Shown piece after piece: positions 58,059 to 64,000 of a stretch of 64,000 bases of DNA. The translations under genes were made by a program, and so were the position numbers. Position 1 is the first letter of the stretch. Each line of letters opens with the position of its first letter. The notes under the pieces are model-generated. The model made no database searches. It saw only the letters and a list, made by a program, of their open reading frames with translations, and was not told the origin of the DNA. The stretch lies in contig JBIQJI010000023.1 in NCBI GenBank assembly GCA_044507605.1, positions 1 to 64,000 on the forward strand. Direction: 5' to 3'. The stretch comes from Thermopolyspora sp044507605 (lineage in GTDB: Bacteria; Actinomycetota; Actinomycetes; Streptosporangiales; Streptosporangiaceae).

Positions 58059-58541
58059 TCACCGCTCCTCCCGGTCGCGCAGCTCGCGCATGCGGCGCAG
58101 CAGCTCCGCCCGCCGGGCATGGGCGCGTACCGCCGGCACGAGCGCGACCGCGATGAGCAGGCCCCCGACGGCCAGGGCGGGCCAGACGCCGGCACCGCGG
58201 CGCACCGCCACGACGGTGATGACCGCCGTGGTGGCCAGCGCGGCGACCAGGCCGATCCCGGCGGCGACCAGCCGATCGGTGGCGAACAGCGCGACCCGGC
58301 GCATCAGCAGCCACCCGCCGTACCCCGCCCAGGCCACGCAGAACACCATGAACAGCGCGAACGCCAGCCGAGTACGGCCGGGCAGCGGGCCGGGCTCCGA
58401 CCACCACAACGTGCCCACGAACACCGTGCCGGCCACGCCGGCGAGCAGCGCCGCCACCGCCCGGATCCGGGTCCCCGGCGACAGCGCCGGCGACAGCCGC
58501 TCCATCATCTCCCGCGCCGACAGGCGCGGCTCCTCGGTCAT
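58059..58541 (-). CDS. membrane protein coupled to the ECF sigma factor
   Basis: A 160-aa membrane protein, start overlapping the sigma stop as ATGA (58538-58541). A cytoplasmic head of about 25 residues (TEEPRLSAREMMERLSPALSPG) precedes four hydrophobic segments (IRAVAALLAGVAGTVFVGTLWW, AFALFMVFCVAWAGYGGWLLM, LVAAGIGLVAALATTAVITVVAV, PALAVGGLLIAVALVPAV). A basic coiled tail (ARRAELLRRMRELRDREER) ends it. The position is that of an anti-sigma factor, but no ZAS or RskA motif is visible, so this role is inferred from position only. Confidence 0.75.
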   Translation of the reverse strand: MTEEPRLSAREMMERLSPALSPGTRIRAVAALLAGVAGTVFVGTLWWSEPGPLPGRTRLAFALFMVFCVAWAGYGGWLLMRRVALFATDRLVAAGIGLVAALATTAVITVVAVRRGAGVWPALAVGGLLIAVALVPAVRAHARRAELLRRMRELRDREER

Positions 58542-59062
58542 CGCCGATACCCCTTCCCCTCCAGCTCCTCACGCAGCAGGCGACGGGCGCGGCTGAGCCG
58601 GGACGTGACCGTGCCGACCGGCACCTGACAGATGTCGGCGCACTGCTCCACCGAAAGGTCCTGCAGGTAGAACAGGACGAGGACCTCCCGTTCCCGCACC
58701 GGCAACGCCGACAGCACGCTCACCAGCACGGTCCGATCCACCGTCGCCTCGGCCGGGTCCTCGACGACCCCGCCGCCCGCTCCCGACGTCTCCTCGGCCG
58801 CGGCGTACTCGTCGCGGAGCCGGTCGGTGACCGACCGCCGGGCGATCGTGAACAGCCACGGCGCGAACCGCCCCGGCTCCCTCAGCCGGGGCAGACCGCG
58901 CACCACGGCCAGCCAGATCTCCTGAGCGACATCGTCGGCCCGATCGGCATCGAGCATGCGCCGCACATACGTCCACACGGGCAGCCGCCAACGAGCCAGC
59001 AACTCGGCCAGCGCCGCATGCTCGCCCAGCTGAGCACGCACCACCAGCAGCTCATCGCTCAT
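58538..59062 (-). CDS. ECF RNA polymerase sigma factor
   Basis: A 174-aa sigma-70 factor with regions 2 and 4. Region 2: WTYVRRMLDADRADDVAQEIWLAVVRGLPRLREPGRFAPWLFTIARR (in parts), carrying the core-binding DDVAQEI. Region 4: VLSALPVREREVLVLFYLQDLSVEQCADICQVPVGTVTSRLSRARRLLREEL (in parts), the -35 recognition HTH. GGGAGGG precedes ATG 59062. The membrane protein gene overlaps it by 4 bp, suggesting membrane-controlled release. A possible self-recognised promoter is noted upstream. Confidence 0.92.
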   Translation of the reverse strand: MSDELLVVRAQLGEHAALAELLARWRLPVWTYVRRMLDADRADDVAQEIWLAVVRGLPRLREPGRFAPWLFTIARRSVTDRLRDEYAAAEETSGAGGGVVEDPAEATVDRTVLVSVLSALPVREREVLVLFYLQDLSVEQCADICQVPVGTVTSRLSRARRLLREELEGKGYRR

Positions 59063-59083
59063 CGCGCCCTCCCGTCATAGGCA

Positions 59084-59111
59084 CAGTCGGGCAGGCGACC
59101 GAACAGGTTCA
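59084..59111 (-). promoter_or_regulatory. possible ECF-type promoter of the sigma operon
   Basis: Read leftwards, TGAACC (59111-59106) and CGACTG (59089-59084) are 16 bp apart. ECF promoters often have GAAC-type -35 and CG(A/T)C-type -10 elements, so autoregulation is possible. The rest of 59063-59347 shows no other feature. Confidence 0.3.
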
Positions 59112-59347
59112 CGACTTCGACCCACTTATGGTGCCCGGCCGTTCGCCCTGCACCCGGGCGGCGCACCTCGGCACGGCCACCACCCGTCGGCCGCCCGGGG
59201 ACTCCGACCGGAGACGGCCACCGCACGTGGCGGCGGAAGGCGTCGACGGCACGTGGAAAACAGCGGAGCAGCCGACCTGCCGGCTCGCTCAGCGGATCTC
59301 GCCCCGAGCGGGTGAGCGCCCGCGCAGGACGGTGAACGGCCCGCCCT

Positions 59348-59872
59348 TCAGCCCGCCGCCGGTCCGGCGGCGTCCGCCGCCGCGGCCCTCTCCGGGCCGT
59401 GCTCCGCCGCTCCGGCGGCCGGCGGGAGGAGCCGGCGCGCGCCCGGGCCTTCCCGGCCGAGTGCGTCGTCGGGGTTGGTGTACGGGCAGGAGGTCAGTGA
59501 CAGGCAGCCGCAGCCGATGCAGTTGGCGAGGTTGTCGCGGAGGGCCGTGAGCCGCTCGATGCGTTCCGTGAGGTCGCGGCGCCACAGCCGGGCGAGGCGC
59601 GCCCAGTCGCGTTTGCCGGGAGGCTGGTCGTGCGGCAGCCCGTCGAGGGCCTGTTTGATCCGCGACAGCGAGATGCCGAGCGTCTGCGAGGCCCGGATGA
59701 ACGCGATCAGCCGCAGCGTGTCGCGACGGTACTCGCGCCGGTCTCCGGCGGTGCGGCGGCTGCGGATGAGCCCGAGGCTCTCGTAGTAGTGCAGCGTCGA
59801 CACCGCCACACCGGCCCTTCTGGCGACCTGCCCCGGCTTCAACCAGACGACATCGCTCGGAACGCCCTCCAC
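59348..59872 (-). CDS. soxR: SoxR-type redox-sensing MerR regulator
   Basis: A 174-aa MerR-family activator. The HTH is at 12-30 (KPGQVARRAGVAVSTLHYYESLGLI), then a dimer helix. The [2Fe-2S] motif CX2CXCX5C is complete: C118, C121, C123, C129 in CIGCGCLSLTSC. A Pro/Ala tail of about 40 residues follows (GREGPGARRLLPPAAGAAEHG), longer than in E. coli SoxR. The start is GTG 59872 with AAGGAGG 5-6 bp upstream. It is divergent from the SnoaL-type gene across a SoxR box. In actinobacteria SoxR responds to redox-active small molecules such as quinone antibiotics (family knowledge). Confidence 0.94.
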   Translation of the reverse strand: MEGVPSDVVWLKPGQVARRAGVAVSTLHYYESLGLIRSRRTAGDRREYRRDTLRLIAFIRASQTLGISLSRIKQALDGLPHDQPPGKRDWARLARLWRRDLTERIERLTALRDNLANCIGCGCLSLTSCPYTNPDDALGREGPGARRLLPPAAGAAEHGPERAAAADAAGPAAG

Positions 59873-59882
59873 ATGGCCCTCC

Positions 59883-59913
59883 TTGACATCAAGTGCACTT
59901 GATGAAGTGGACT
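59883..59913 (+). promoter_or_regulatory. SoxR box in a 19-bp spacer promoter
   Basis: TTGACA (59883-59888) and TGGACT (59908-59913) are 19 bp apart, the stretched spacing MerR activators act on. CATCAAGTGCACTTGATG (59887-59904) is a perfect 18-bp palindrome that matches the E. coli SoxR box core (CTCAAG-NNN-ACTTGAG) closely. Transcription would begin at about the ATG of the + gene (59921), implying a leaderless mRNA. Confidence 0.82.
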
Positions 59914-59920
59914 CTATGCC

Positions 59921-60778
59921 ATGACCTTCACGACCACTCCTGCCACGTCGGACGCCTCCGACGTCAGCGCGCTCGTGGCCCGCGTCGCCGACCTCGAACG
60001 GACCCAGCGAACCGAGGACGTCGACGGTTTCGTCGCGCTGTTCGACCCGGACGCCGTATGGGTGAGCGCCATGGGCAAGCGCCTGGTCGGCCGCGCGGCC
60101 ATCGCCGCCTTCACCCGTCAGGTGCTGCCCGGCGCGTTCGCCGACGGCTCCGTGCGGTACGACGTGGAGCACATCCGCTTCATCACTCCCGACGTCGCGC
60201 TCACAGCCGTGAACCAGGAGTACCTCACGGCGGACGGCAGGCCGCTCACGCCGCCGCAGCGGGGCCGCCCGAGCTACATCTGGCGCCGGCACGACGACAC
60301 CTGGCTCATCAGCAGCGGCCAGAACACCCAGGTACCCGCGGACGAGAAGGCCGCGCCCGCCCCACCGCCGATCGACCCGGCCGACGAGGCGGCGATCCGG
60401 GGCATCGTGGCCGACATCGAGGCGGGCTTCAACGGCAACGACCCCGACCTGCTCGTCCGCCACATCGCCCCCGACGCCCTCGTCGTGAACGCGCTCGGCG
60501 GTGTCCTGCACGGCCGCGAGGAGATCGACAAGGCGACGCGCGCGGGCCTCGCCCGCGGCCCCCTGCACGACGCGACCGCGCACTACCGCCTGACCGACAT
60601 CACCCTGCTGTCACCCGACATCGCCGTGGCCCACAAGAACGCCTGGTCGACACCCGAGGCGGCCGACAGCGGCGCATCTCCCGAAATGAACGCCCTGTAC
60701 GTCCTGGCCCGCCGGGACGGGCGCTGGTGGATCGTCCGCCGCCAGAACACCCTGGTGAGCGCCACGCCTCCGTCCTGA
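59921..60778 (+). CDS. tandem SnoaL-type (SgcJ/EcaC) domain protein
   Basis: A 285-aa protein of two fused NTF2-like domains of the SgcJ/EcaC type. Copy 1 (about 10-145): VARVADLERTQRTEDVDGFVALFDPDAVWVSAMGKRLVGRAAIAAF and IWRRHDDTWLISSGQNT. Copy 2 (about 155-285): IRGIVADIEAGFNGNDPDLLVRHIAPDALVVNALGGVLHGREEI and RRDGRWWIVRRQNTLV (in parts). The repeated GQNT/RQNT ends show internal duplication. It lies in a SoxR-dependent promoter position, so it may bind or modify redox-active or polyketide-like compounds. Enzyme activity is not proven. Confidence 0.85.
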   Translation: MTFTTTPATSDASDVSALVARVADLERTQRTEDVDGFVALFDPDAVWVSAMGKRLVGRAAIAAFTRQVLPGAFADGSVRYDVEHIRFITPDVALTAVNQEYLTADGRPLTPPQRGRPSYIWRRHDDTWLISSGQNTQVPADEKAAPAPPPIDPADEAAIRGIVADIEAGFNGNDPDLLVRHIAPDALVVNALGGVLHGREEIDKATRAGLARGPLHDATAHYRLTDITLLSPDIAVAHKNAWSTPEAADSGASPEMNALYVLARRDGRWWIVRRQNTLVSATPPS

Positions 60779-60815
60779 GCCCGCGGCCCGGTCCCCCGCC
60801 ACGGCCGCAAGGCGC

Positions 60816-61559
60816 TCACAGCTGGGACGCGCCCCCGTCGACGGCGAACTCGGCCCCGGTGGTGTACGTCGCCTCGAAGGCGAGGAAGGCCACCGCCTTG
60901 GCGACCTCCTCCGGGCGGCCGAGACGCCTCATCGGGTTCTGCTCGGTCAGTTCGGTGAAGATCTGCTCGACCGTCTCCTCCGGCATCGTCTTGCTGAAGA
61001 TCGGTGTCTCGATGGGGCCGGGACTCACCGCGTTGACGCGAATGTTGCGTGGCAGCAGTTCGCGGGCGAGGGTGCGGGTCATCGAGCGCAGCGCCGCCTT
61101 GGCCGCCGAGTAGGCGCTGACCATGGGGACGCCCTTCACGTTCGCGACGGCGGTGGTGAAGACCACGGCGCCGCCCTCGGTCATCAGCGGGGCGAGGCGC
61201 TGCGCGGTGAAGTACGGGCCCTTGGCGTTGACCGCGAGCAGCTCGTCGTACACCGCCTCGGACGTGGCCTCGAACGGCGCCCATCGCGCCAGACCGGCGT
61301 TGAGGAACAGCAGATCGAGCCCGCCGAACTCGAGCTTCACCCGATCGGCGAGCAGCTCGATGTCGGTGAGCGATCCCGCGTCGCTCTCCACCACGATCGC
61401 GTTCGCGCCGAGCTCGGCGCGCGCCCGGTCCAGCCCGGTCCTGCTGCGCCCGGTCACCAGGACCCGGGCCCCCCGGTCGAGCAGAAGCTTCGCGGTGGCC
61501 AGCCCCACCCCGCTCGTGCCGCCGGTGATGACCGCCTGCTTCCCGTCGTACTGTCCCAT
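60816..61559 (-). CDS. SDR-family oxidoreductase
   Basis: A 247-aa classical SDR. TGGTSGVGLATAKLLLDRGARVLVTGR holds the cofactor motif, FLNAG the central one, and YSAAKAALRSM the catalytic Tyr/Lys with TTAVANVKGVPMVS before it. The ending (NAVSPGPIETPIFSKTMPE, GAEFAVDGG) is typical. AGGGA is about 10 bp before ATG 61559; a longer frame upstream (to 61874) has no protein-like N-terminus. It is convergent with the SnoaL-type gene. The substrate is unknown. Confidence 0.91.
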   Translation of the reverse strand: MGQYDGKQAVITGGTSGVGLATAKLLLDRGARVLVTGRSRTGLDRARAELGANAIVVESDAGSLTDIELLADRVKLEFGGLDLLFLNAGLARWAPFEATSEAVYDELLAVNAKGPYFTAQRLAPLMTEGGAVVFTTAVANVKGVPMVSAYSAAKAALRSMTRTLARELLPRNIRVNAVSPGPIETPIFSKTMPEETVEQIFTELTEQNPMRRLGRPEEVAKAVAFLAFEATYTTGAEFAVDGGASQL

Positions 61560-61938
61560 CGCAGGGCCGTCCCTTTCGCCGCTACCGCCGTTGCCTCGTT
61601 CGTGACACCCGCTACGCGGCCGAGAGAGCCCGCGTCCGGATGGCTCGGTCCGTTTCGACCTGACATGAGATCCGGCCCGGCGCCTCGTGCCCGCGCCAGG
61701 ACCCGATCTTGATCCCACCTTGCGGCAACACCCGGCTTCTGTCCAATAGGAGCCGTTCACCCTGATTTGGAAGGTTGATCGTCCGCGCCGGAGACGAACG
61801 CGACGATCGGGCCGCCTGACGAAGGCCGGCGCCCCGGCCCGCTGGACGAGCGCGAACGTCCCCGGCCGCCACACATCCCGCGAAGCCGCGGCGCGACGCC
61901 GATCAGTGCCGGCCCGTCGCAGGTCGCCTCATCGCGCT
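61560..61938. other. intergenic region without a supported gene
   Basis: 379 bp between the SDR and MarR genes, both leftward. An open frame that continues from the SDR gene shows only arginine-rich, high-GC filler. Possible minus-strand promoter pieces (TTGGAC near 61739) were seen but no convincing pair. Confidence 0.45.
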
Positions 61939-62403
61939 TCAGTCCTGCCCCTGGCCGGGGTCACGGAACGACTCCTCGATCACGCGAGCGGTGGCGACGA
62001 ACGAACGGATCGCCTCTTCGTCCACGTTCCGGGTCGACATCTCCTCCAGGGCGGCCCACATCCTCTCGATGGGTTCGCGCATCGCCCGGCCGCGGTCGGT
62101 GAGCCAGACGTTGAGCGCCCGCCGGTCGTGCTCGCTGGGCCGGCGGGTGACGAGGCCGGCCTCCTGCATGCGGCGCAGGGATTTCGACAGCGTGGAATGG
62201 TCGAGGCCGACGCTGTCGAGCAGCTCGGACTGGGCTTGGCCGTCCCGATCGAACAGTTGCATCAGCACCAGTTCCTGGCCGGGGTGCAGGCCGAGGCCGC
62301 GGAGCATGCGCGCCGCGGCCGCCCGGTGCACCCGCGCCAGGGCGAAGATGGCGTAGCTCAGGTGCCCGGCGCGGGCGGCGCTGGGCGGCTGTGTGATCGC
62401 CAT
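61939..62403 (-). CDS. MarR-family transcriptional regulator
   Basis: A 154-aa MarR repressor. The winged HTH is in the centre: LHPGQELVLMQLFDRDGQAQSELLDSVGLDHSTLSKSLRRMQEAGLVTRRPSEHDRRALNVWLTDRG (in parts), with the MarR wing signature DRRALNVWLT. GGGGAGG lies about 9 bp before ATG 62403. It is divergent from the hydrolase gene across 174 bp that contain two long, near-identical inverted repeats, the probable operators. It likely senses a phenolic or electrophilic compound and controls the hydrolase and cupin genes. Confidence 0.93.
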   Translation of the reverse strand: MAITQPPSAARAGHLSYAIFALARVHRAAAARMLRGLGLHPGQELVLMQLFDRDGQAQSELLDSVGLDHSTLSKSLRRMQEAGLVTRRPSEHDRRALNVWLTDRGRAMREPIERMWAALEEMSTRNVDEEAIRSFVATARVIEESFRDPGQGQD

Positions 62404-62447
62404 GACGGTGACCTCCCCGAATCTGTGGCCGACCACCGAACCCTAAC

Positions 62448-62504
62448 TTATGTTGCCAGCCACATAAATCTCGGCTATGGTGATTTACGTGGCCAGCCAC
62501 ATAA
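62448..62504. promoter_or_regulatory. paired MarR operators flanking a promoter
   Basis: TTATGTTGCCAGCCACATAA (62448-62467) and TTACGTGGCCAGCCACATAA (62485-62504) are 20-bp inverted repeats 37 bp apart. TTGCCA (62453-62458) and TATGGT (62476-62481) have a 17-bp spacer and form a rightward promoter covered by both sites, as expected for repression. Confidence 0.8.
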
Positions 62505-62577
62505 ACGTGGTCCTGGCCCTACCGACCCGCCCCGCCCTCGACCAGGACGACGGCGACCGTACCGAGAGGAACCCACC

Positions 62578-63159
62578 ATGCCCCGCTTCACCCCTGAAGA
62601 CACCGCGATCCTGCTCATCGACCACCAGATCGGCACCATGAACTGGATCCGCTCCGCCGACCAGGAGGAGGTCAAGGCCAACGCGCTCGCCCTGGCCAAG
62701 GCGGCCGTCGCGCTGGACATACCGCTGATCCTGACCACCTCACTGGAGGACCACGAGCAGGGCCCCCTGCAGCCCGAGTTCGCCGAGATCGCCCCCAAGG
62801 CGTACGAGAACCGCATCCAGCGCGTGGGCGTGGTCGACGCCCTGGACGACCCGGCGTTCGCGGCCGCGGTGAAGGCCACCGGGCGGCCCAACCTGGTCAT
62901 CGCCGGAGTGACCAACGACGTCTGCACCGTGCACCCCACCCTGACCGCGCTCCAGCAGGGCTACCGCGTCCAGGTCGTGGGCGACGCCGGCGGCTCGATG
63001 AGCGCACTGGCCGACGAGATCGCGCTGCGCCGCATGGACAAGGCCGGGGCCGACATCGTCTCGACCAACATGATCCTCACCGAACTGGCCGCCAACTGGG
63101 CCTCCCCCGCCGGCCAGAAGCTCATCCCCATCGTCGCCGCCCTCATCCCGCAGTCCTGA
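62578..63159 (+). CDS. isochorismatase-fold cysteine hydrolase (YcaC-like)
   Basis: A 193-aa hydrolase. The catalytic Asp15 lies in ILLIDHQIGTM, and Cys116 in IAGVTNDVCTVHPTL, as in the YcaC branch of the isochorismatase-like superfamily. A Lys likely completes the triad in the AAVKATGRPNL segment. GLRRMDKAGADIVSTNMILTELAANW-type C-terminal helices fit the family (ALRRMDKAGADIVSTN is seen). GAGAGGA precedes ATG 62578. It is the first gene under the paired MarR operators, with the cupin gene 107 bp downstream. The substrate is unknown; amides or nicotinamide-like compounds are possible. Confidence 0.9.
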   Translation: MPRFTPEDTAILLIDHQIGTMNWIRSADQEEVKANALALAKAAVALDIPLILTTSLEDHEQGPLQPEFAEIAPKAYENRIQRVGVVDALDDPAFAAAVKATGRPNLVIAGVTNDVCTVHPTLTALQQGYRVQVVGDAGGSMSALADEIALRRMDKAGADIVSTNMILTELAANWASPAGQKLIPIVAALIPQS

Positions 63160-63266
63160 CCACACCGCACGACCGGTGCCGGCGGTTCGAGCACATCACC
63201 GCCGCGCCGCATGCCCGACACGCCGCCCGGGAACATATCGGCTTCCCGGGCCCAAGGGAGAACCAC

Positions 63267-63734
63267 ATGAGCATTCCGTATCTGGCCCCGCCCGAACAGC
63301 AACAGAAGCTGGAGTGGCTCGCCGGCAGCACCTTCTCCGTCCTGCTGGACGCCGCCGCCACCGACGGCCAACTCACCGTCGGACGGTTCGACGTCCAGAA
63401 AGGAGAGGCCCCGCCGTTCCACATGCACACCCGAGAAGACGAAATCTTCCTGCTGATCAGCGGCACGGCCCTGCTCTGGGCAGGCGAGGAGCAGTGGGAA
63501 CTGTCCGAGGGCGGCATCGTCTACCTGCCCCGCAACATCCCCCACGGCTACCGCATCACCTCCGACCGTGCCGACCTGCTGATGATCGCCACACCCGCCG
63601 GCATCGAGGGCATGTTCCGCCAGGCCGGACGCGACCGGTCCCTTCCGCGCCCCGACGGCTTCGAGATCGACCCGGACGCGCTGGCCGCCGCGGCCGACGC
63701 CTACGGCCAAGTCGTCATCGGCCCGCCCCGATAA
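63267..63734 (+). CDS. cupin-domain protein
   Basis: A 155-aa single cupin. Motif 1 is PFHMHTREDEIFLLISG, with H52, H54 and E59; motif 2 is VYLPRNIPHGYRI with H93. These residues form the usual metal site. AAGGGAG precedes ATG 63267. Proteins of this kind include quercetinase-like dioxygenases and non-enzymatic binders. It follows the isochorismatase-fold gene on the same strand and probably shares MarR control, which points to a common role in handling an aromatic or otherwise toxic compound. Confidence 0.88.
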   Translation: MSIPYLAPPEQQQKLEWLAGSTFSVLLDAAATDGQLTVGRFDVQKGEAPPFHMHTREDEIFLLISGTALLWAGEEQWELSEGGIVYLPRNIPHGYRITSDRADLLMIATPAGIEGMFRQAGRDRSLPRPDGFEIDPDALAAAADAYGQVVIGPPR

Positions 63735-63748
63735 GGGCCGGCGCCGGA

Positions 63749-63985
63749 TCACCGGGGGATCGGGCCGGACTCGTCGACGAACGTCCCGGTCGAGCCGTCC
63801 TGGCCGAGCGTCGCCATCCGCACCGCGATCGCGGCCCCCTCCTCGGGGGTGCGGTCGCCGGTGCGGCCGTTGCCATCGGTGACGACGCGGCCGGGACGGA
63901 CGGCGTTCACCAGAACGCCGCTCCCGCGCAGGTGCTCGGCGTACTGCGTGGTGACCGAGTCACACCGTTCACCGGACGGCCCTTA
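63749..63985 (-). pseudogene. truncated SDR gene remnant (C-terminal part)
   Basis: Read leftwards, a frame of about 78 codons encodes the end of an SDR: DSVTTQYAEHLRGSGVLVNAVRPG, then RTPEEGAAIAVRMATLGQD and a final GTFVDESGPIPR before the stop at 63749. An in-frame TAA at 63983-63985 comes directly before it, where the family should have its YSxSK active site. No start codon fits. The N-terminal part may have been lost, or may continue in another frame beyond the window. Confidence 0.6.
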
Positions 63986-64000
63986 CAAGCGCCCCCGGCC

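Noticed and set aside
1..64000. tRNA or rRNA genes, insertion sequences, prophage or integrase genes
   Set aside because: No cloverleaf-type sequence, transposase or integrase was recognised anywhere in the window.

Overview
The window is high-GC DNA with dense gene packing, frequent ATGA or TGATG start/stop overlaps and GTG/TTG starts, which points to an actinobacterium. Two DUF574-type SAM methyltransferases, an SSI-like protease inhibitor, a PPOX-fold F420-type oxidoreductase, a DUF5302 protein and a complete mreBCD-mrdA-rodA locus fit a sporulating, filamentous member of the Streptosporangiales or a related order. The genus is inference only. No rRNA, tRNA, insertion sequence, prophage or CRISPR array was seen. 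About 62 protein genes are supported, plus one broken gene at the right edge.

Layout. 0.2-1.0 kb: an APH-fold phosphotransferase and a 13-unit tandem repeat. 1.2-7.7 kb: a sugar operon (binding protein, two permeases, GH2 glycosidase) with a divergent LacI regulator and two identical operator cores. 7.8-13.7 kb: a catabolic cluster (CoA-transferase, citryl-CoA-lyase-like protein, LigB- and LigA-type ring-cleavage subunits) with an IclR regulator and a divergent amidohydrolase; the same inverted repeat precedes both transcription units. 13.8-19.9 kb: methyltransferase, a PAP2-WS/DGAT fusion, membrane proteins and an SDR. 20-23.1 kb: a large FAD/Fe-S 2-hydroxyacid dehydrogenase. 23.2-25.9 kb: small and secreted proteins. 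26-31.5 kb: the cell-shape and spore-wall operon mreB-mreC-mreD-mrdA-rodA. 31.7-38.1 kb: TenA-type protein, second methyltransferase, orphan sensor-domain protein, DUF2087 protein, a zinc-type ArsR-CDF pair and a tandem HxlR regulator. 38.1-43.2 kb: a 616-bp leader, then a LacI regulator under an exact CebR/CelR box, overlapping a membrane Ser/Thr kinase, followed by an EF-hand protein and a convergent expansin-CBM2 protein. 43.4-53.3 kb: a PLP ammonia-lyase-type enzyme, PucR regulator, peptide ABC transporter with a permease-ATPase fusion, and a cytoplasmic serine hydrolase. 53.5-64 kb: mostly regulator-target pairs (TetR-MFS, ECF sigma with a membrane protein, SoxR with a tandem SnoaL-type protein, MarR with an isochorismatase-fold hydrolase and a cupin), ending in a truncated SDR.

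The strongest candidates for something new are the CelR-box LacI/kinase/EF-hand/expansin neighbourhood, the CoA-linked ring-cleavage cluster with its two-site IclR operator, and the peptide uptake/serine hydrolase/PLP-lyase cluster. Several operators (CelR box, SoxR box, MarR pair, IclR pair, LacI pair, TetR) can be read directly from the sequence.
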